Shown here in pieces: positions 7,023-9,991 of a stretch of 9,991 bases of DNA. Every line of letters begins with the position of its first letter. The stretch's first letter is position 1. The translations under genes were made by a program, and so were the position numbers. Origin of the DNA: Microscillaceae bacterium (GTDB taxonomy: Bacteria > Bacteroidota > Bacteroidia > Cytophagales > Microscillaceae); the NCBI GenBank assembly GCA_003449595.1, contig DMHB01000287.1, forward strand, positions 1 through 9,991. Direction: 5' to 3'. The notes beneath the pieces are model-generated. The model was not told the origin of the DNA and did not search any database. It saw only the letters and a program-made list of their open reading frames with translations.

Positions 7023-7067
7023 TTGGGTAGGGAGGGATTTGTAAAAATACTTCCCTGCATTGCCCAA
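7023..7067. repeat. Imperfect nested inverted repeat after the outer-membrane gene
   Basis: TTGGG (7023-7027) can pair with CCCAA (7063-7067), and AGGGA (7029-7033) with TCCCT (7052-7056), around an 18-base loop and with an asymmetric internal loop (1 base against 6). It starts 4 bases after the stop codon, but no T-run follows on either strand, so it is not a standard terminator. Its right arm adjoins the -33 box of the next promoter. Confidence 0.3.
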
Positions 7068-7091
7068 CATCCAAAAACTTACGTAATTTTG
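7060..7091 (+). promoter_or_regulatory. Promoter candidate for the small NqrM-like gene
   Basis: TTG at 7060-7062 (-33 element) and TAATTTTG at 7084-7091 (exact TAnnTTTG -7 element) are separated by 21 bases, close to the usual Bacteroidota spacing. Transcription would start near 7098, giving a leader of about 55 bases before the ATG at 7153. This is the best two-part promoter match I see in the window. Confidence 0.55.
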
Positions 7092-7152
7092 CCTAATTTT
7101 TGCACTTATTCGGTGCTTGTGATTGTTTAAAAAGAAACAAAACATCAACAAT

Positions 7153-7359
7153 ATGATATTTACAATTTTGGCTGCGATTGGGATTATGGGTTTCTTCGCT
7201 GTGGCGATGAGCGCCGGCTTGCTCATCAAAGGCAAGGAACTGAAAGGCACTTGCGCCTCACAAAATCCGGCTTTGCTAAAGCACGGCATCCAGTGTAGTG
7301 TCTGTGGCAAAGAAGTGGGTTCTTGTGAAAACGAACCTACAAGCAAAATATCGATTTAA
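7153..7359 (+). CDS. Small single-span cysteine-rich membrane protein, NqrM-like
   Basis: This 68-residue protein has one N-terminal membrane helix (residues about 2-25, IFTILAAIG through AGLLIKG) followed by a short soluble tail with four cysteines: C34, C48, C51 and C58. The tail reads KGTCASQNP, then QCSVCGKE and GSC. The plan of a short anchor, a basic turn, a G-[ST]-C segment and then a CxxC-type cluster resembles NqrM (DUF539), the factor needed to mature the Na+-translocating NADH:quinone reductase, probably by delivering its iron centre. Similar short proteins in Flavobacteriia are usually annotated only as membrane or secreted proteins. The cysteine spacing (13, 2 and 6 residues) is not identical to that of proteobacterial NqrM, so the role is a hypothesis. 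I chose the ATG at 7153; an in-frame TTG at 7123 would put ten extra residues before the helix. It has its own promoter candidate and terminator, so it appears to be a single-gene transcript. No nqr gene is in view. Confidence 0.82.
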   Translation: MIFTILAAIGIMGFFAVAMSAGLLIKGKELKGTCASQNPALLKHGIQCSVCGKEVGSCENEPTSKISI

Positions 7360-7368
7360 ATATCTTTC

Positions 7369-7403
7369 AAGCAGTCATATAATCCGTGGCTGCTTTATTT
7401 TTT
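7369..7403 (+). terminator. Rho-independent terminator after the NqrM-like gene
   Basis: A 9-bp stem pairs AAGCAGTCA (7369-7377) with TGGCTGCTT (7387-7395), including one T-G wobble, with a 9-base loop (TATAATCCG). It is followed by TATTTTTT at 7396-7403. The stem starts 9 bases after the stop codon and the T-run ends 15 bases before the glmM ATG. Confidence 0.87.
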
Positions 7404-7418
7404 GTACAAATTCTATAT

Positions 7419-8813
7419 ATGACCCTCATTAAATCCATTTCCGGTATTCGTGGCACGCTTGGCGGTCGCTCTGGCGAAACGCTTTCCCCGATAGATGTCG
7501 TAAAATTTGCCGCCGCTTATGGCGCTTGGCTTTTGTCGAAACCCGTAGCGCACAAAGTCATCATAGGGCGCGATGCGCGCCTTTCAGGCAGAATGGTTGC
7601 TCAATTGGTGGCTTCTACTTTGCAAGCCCAAGGCATCGATGTGGTCGATTTGGACTTAGCCACCACGCCCACCGTCGAAATGGCCGTAGTTTGGGAAAAA
7701 GCCGGAGGGGGTATTATTCTGACCGCCAGCCACAACCCTGCCGAGTGGAACGCCCTCAAATTACTCAATGAAAAAGGCGAATTTATCAACGATGCCGAAG
7801 GAAAAGCCATTGTTCAACAAGCCGAACAAGAAGATTTTGTCTTTGCCGATGTACACGCATTGGGGAGCTATACCACCCAAACCAATGCCCTTGCGCAACA
7901 CATCGAGGCCATCTTGGCTTTGCCTTTGGTGAAGCCTGCCCTTATCCAACAAGCCGGTTTTAGCGTAGCGGTCGATGCCGTTTGCTCTGTAGGCGGCCTG
8001 GCAGTGCCAGCCTTGTTGGAAGCCCTTGGCGTAAAGCAAGTACATCGCTTGCATTGCGAGCCAACCGGACACTTTCCGCACAATCCGGAACCACTGCCCG
8101 AACACCTTACCGAAATAGCTGCGTTGGTAAAAGCTCAACAGTTGGACTTGGGTATCGTGGTTGACCCCGACGTAGATCGCTTGGCCTTGGTTTGCGAAGA
8201 CGGCTCTATGTTTGGCGAAGAATATACCTTGGTGGCTGCAGCCGATTATATACTGCGCCATACGCCCGGCGCTACGGTTTCTAACCTGTCTTCTACCCGT
8301 GCTTTGCGCGATGTTACAGAAGGCTACCAACAGACGTATAGTGCCGCTGCCGTGGGCGAGGTCAATGTGGTGCATAAAATGAAAGCCACTAAGGCTGTCA
8401 TCGGTGGCGAAGGCAACGGAGGCATTATTTATCCTGAGTTGCACTACGGACGCGATGCTTTGGTGGGTATCGCCCTGATATTGACGCACTTAGCCGAACA
8501 AAAATGCACGCTTTCGGCTTTGCGCAAGCGCTACCCTGCCTATGCGATGAGCAAATTGAAAATAGAACTGCAACCCGGAATGGATACAGAGGCCATTTTG
8601 CAACATTGCCAACAATTGTATCAACAACAGCCCCATTCAACGGAAGACGGGCTGAAAATCGAATTTGAACAGTCGTGGGTACACCTGCGCCGTTCCAATA
8701 CAGAGCCTATCATCCGTATTTACACCGAAGCACCCGATGCACCCCAAGCCAATGCCTTGGGGCAGCGGTTTATGCAAGAAATCAAACAATTTATCAGTGT
8801 AGAATCCGCCTAA
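7419..8813 (+). CDS. glmM: Phosphoglucosamine mutase / phosphohexomutase family
   Basis: By family and by its typical Bacteroidota form, this enzyme converts glucosamine-6-phosphate to glucosamine-1-phosphate, feeding UDP-GlcNAc for peptidoglycan and lipid A. The 464 residues show all four domains of the alpha-D-phosphohexomutase family. Domain 1 has the phosphoserine S104 in LTASHNPAEWNALK, preceded by SGIRGTLGG (8-16) and IIGRDARLSG. Domain 2 follows. Domain 3 has the Mg-binding loop DPDVDR (D249, D251, D253) and the sugar-binding GGEGNGGIIYPE. Domain 4 has the phosphate-binding RRSNTEPIIRIYTEA (424-438). The DPDVDR loop is nearer the archaeal and phosphomannomutase-like style than the DGDGDR loop of proteobacterial GlmM, so phosphomannomutase activity is possible. 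I chose the ATG at 7419; an in-frame GTG at 7386 lies inside the terminator hairpin. The cysteine desulfurase follows 51 bases later and may share its transcript. Confidence 0.92.
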   Translation: MTLIKSISGIRGTLGGRSGETLSPIDVVKFAAAYGAWLLSKPVAHKVIIGRDARLSGRMVAQLVASTLQAQGIDVVDLDLATTPTVEMAVVWEKAGGGIILTASHNPAEWNALKLLNEKGEFINDAEGKAIVQQAEQEDFVFADVHALGSYTTQTNALAQHIEAILALPLVKPALIQQAGFSVAVDAVCSVGGLAVPALLEALGVKQVHRLHCEPTGHFPHNPEPLPEHLTEIAALVKAQQLDLGIVVDPDVDRLALVCEDGSMFGEEYTLVAAADYILRHTPGATVSNLSSTRALRDVTEGYQQTYSAAAVGEVNVVHKMKATKAVIGGEGNGGIIYPELHYGRDALVGIALILTHLAEQKCTLSALRKRYPAYAMSKLKIELQPGMDTEAILQHCQQLYQQQPHSTEDGLKIEFEQSWVHLRRSNTEPIIRIYTEAPDAPQANALGQRFMQEIKQFISVESA

Positions 8814-8864
8814 CTTTATTACTTTCCTTACAGATATTTTTTCACGTGTAATTTGCCCAAACCT

Positions 8865-9991
8865 ATGAAAGTGTATTTAGACAATGCCGCCACCACCCAG
8901 TTAGATGAGCGTGTCATCGAAGCAATGCTGCCTGTTATGCGCGATTGCTTCGGCAACCCTTCTTCTATTCACGCCCACGGACGCGAAGCCCGTACTTGGA
9001 TAGAACGCGCCCGCAAAAAAATTGCTGAACTCTTACAAACATCTCCTTCTGAAATTTTCTTCACTTCGGGGGGCACCGAAGCCGATAATTTTGCCCTTTG
9101 CAGCTCGGTGCAAAGTTTGGGCGTGCAACATATCATCAGTTCGCCTTTAGAACACCACGCCGTATTGCATACGCTGGAACACCTAAAAAAATTGGGTAAA
9201 ATAAAACTCTCATTTGTCAACATCGATGGCAAAGGCAACTTGGATATGGGACACTTGGAGCAGTTGCTTCAGGACAAAACCAAATCGATGGTTTCGTTGA
9301 TGCACGTCAACAACGAGATTGGCAATTTGTACGATATTCAAGCCATTGGCGAAATGTGCCGCAGCTATGGGGCTGTTTTTCATAGCGACACGGTGCAAAC
9401 GATGGGGCATTTTGTGCATAACCTTCAACAACTGCCGGTTGATTTTATCGTAGGTGCTGCGCATAAATTTCACGGGCCCAAGGGAGTAGGCTTTTTGTAT
9501 ATCAATGCCCAAACCAAAATAGAACCAATGATTTATGGCGGGGCACAAGAGCGCAATATGCGTGGCGGTACAGAAAATATTTATGGCATCGTAGGGATGG
9601 CCAAAGCTTTGGAAATCAGCTATGCCGAAATGGAAACCCATAAAAACCATATTCTTAGCTTGAAAAAGCGGATGATGGAAAAGCTTACCAGCCAAATAGA
9701 TGATGTGCAGTTCAATGGCCAAAGCGGCGATTTGGATAAAAGCACTTATACCGTTTTGAATGTAAGTTTTCCGCCTGCCGAAAACAACGATATGCTGTTG
9801 TTCAACTTAGACATTCAAAAAATTGCTGCCTCGGGTGGCAGTGCTTGCTCCAGTGGCTCTGCTATTGGTTCGCACGTATTGCGCGCCTTGCAGGTATCGC
9901 CCGAGCGGGCTTCGGTACGCTTCTCGTTTGGCAAATACAACACCATCGACGAAGTGAGGTATGTAGTTGAAAAATTAGTTGAAAGTCATGC
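8865..9991 (+). CDS. Cysteine desulfurase, group I (IscS/NifS type), 3' end outside window
   Basis: This PLP enzyme takes sulfur from L-cysteine, forming alanine and an enzyme persulfide for Fe-S clusters, tRNA thiolation or other sulfur uses. The 375 complete residues visible cover nearly the whole family length of about 380-400, so only a few residues appear to be missing. Motifs are YLDNAATT (4-11), NPSSIHAHGREAR (31-43), FFTSGGTEADN (65-75), PLEHHAVL (94-101, PLP-stacking His), VNNEIG (148-153), FHSDTVQ (172-178, D175 to the pyridine N), AAHKFHGPKGVGF (198-210, PLP lysine K201), MRGGTENI (232-239) and SGGSACSSGSAIGSHVL (323-339) with catalytic C328 on the long loop. The SACSSGS loop marks group I rather than the SufS group. 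The ATG at 8865 is preceded by CCCAAACCT. No iscU, iscA or iscR is in view, so the sulfur acceptor cannot be inferred. The gene is probably cotranscribed with glmM. Confidence 0.95.
   Translation, partial: MKVYLDNAATTQLDERVIEAMLPVMRDCFGNPSSIHAHGREARTWIERARKKIAELLQTSPSEIFFTSGGTEADNFALCSSVQSLGVQHIISSPLEHHAVLHTLEHLKKLGKIKLSFVNIDGKGNLDMGHLEQLLQDKTKSMVSLMHVNNEIGNLYDIQAIGEMCRSYGAVFHSDTVQTMGHFVHNLQQLPVDFIVGAAHKFHGPKGVGFLYINAQTKIEPMIYGGAQERNMRGGTENIYGIVGMAKALEISYAEMETHKNHILSLKKRMMEKLTSQIDDVQFNGQSGDLDKSTYTVLNVSFPPAENNDMLLFNLDIQKIAASGGSACSSGSAIGSHVLRALQVSPERASVRFSFGKYNTIDEVRYVVEKLVESH

Noticed and set aside
7123..7152. TTG extension of the NqrM-like protein by ten codons
   Set aside because: It adds a Lys/Asn-rich stretch before the membrane helix and a weak start codon when an ATG is available.
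7386..7418. GTG extension of glmM by 11 codons
   Set aside because: The GTG is within the terminator hairpin; the ATG at 7419 gives the typical MTLIKSISGIRG start.
7761..8489. Long minus-strand open frame of 242 codons
   Set aside because: It lies entirely antisense to glmM, whose catalytic motifs are all intact; the translation has no recognisable domain.
9210..9722. Minus-strand open frame of 170 codons
   Set aside because: It is antisense to the cysteine desulfurase, which carries a complete set of PLP-enzyme motifs across the same bases.
1..9991. Mobile element, CRISPR array, toxin-antitoxin or defence system
   Set aside because: No integrase, transposase, terminal repeats, spaced repeats or defence-type domains were seen; the genes are conserved housekeeping or envelope genes with uniform character.

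Overview
The window reads as a stretch of chromosomal housekeeping genes from a member of the Bacteroidota, most likely a Cytophagales-like aquatic or soil bacterium. The clues are: start codons preceded by A/T-rich sequence with no Shine-Dalgarno motif; promoter-like -7 boxes of the TAnnTTTG type; an outer-membrane protein with a carboxypeptidase-regulatory-like domain fused to a DUF5686-type barrel; and a small membrane protein with a CASQNP / CxxC cysteine pattern. The genus is not resolved. I see no integrase, transposase, CRISPR array, tRNA or phage gene, and codon use looks even throughout.

Layout. Bases 1-108 hold the 5' part of an RNase P RNA gene (rnpB) on the minus strand, running off the left edge. 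Upstream of it on the same strand is sppA (230-1999), a full-length 67K-type membrane protease. A perfect 10-bp inverted repeat lies between the two. From 2068 transcription is divergent: folK (HPPK, folate synthesis), then a 175-residue methionine-rich helical protein of the phasin / PhaE type, then a strong intrinsic terminator, then aroQ (type II dehydroquinase, shikimate pathway). aroQ abuts, tail to tail and with no gap, a minus-strand GT2 glycosyltransferase of the dolichyl/undecaprenyl-phosphate-mannose-synthase type (3727-4446).

Divergent from the glycosyltransferase is a long outer-membrane gene (4574-7018). It is followed by a 68-residue single-span cysteine protein resembling NqrM (7153-7359), a second strong terminator, a phosphoglucosamine-mutase-type phosphohexomutase (glmM, 7419-8813), and a group I cysteine desulfurase of the IscS/NifS type that runs off the right edge.

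The genes do not form one pathway. Common themes are precursor and cofactor supply (folate, chorismate, UDP-GlcNAc, sulfur transfer) and the cell envelope (SppA, lipid-linked sugar transfer, outer-membrane protein). I did not find a convincing undescribed system. The items most worth a second look are the phasin-like protein, the NqrM-like protein, the two terminators that each end about 15 bases before the next start codon, and several unexplained inverted repeats.
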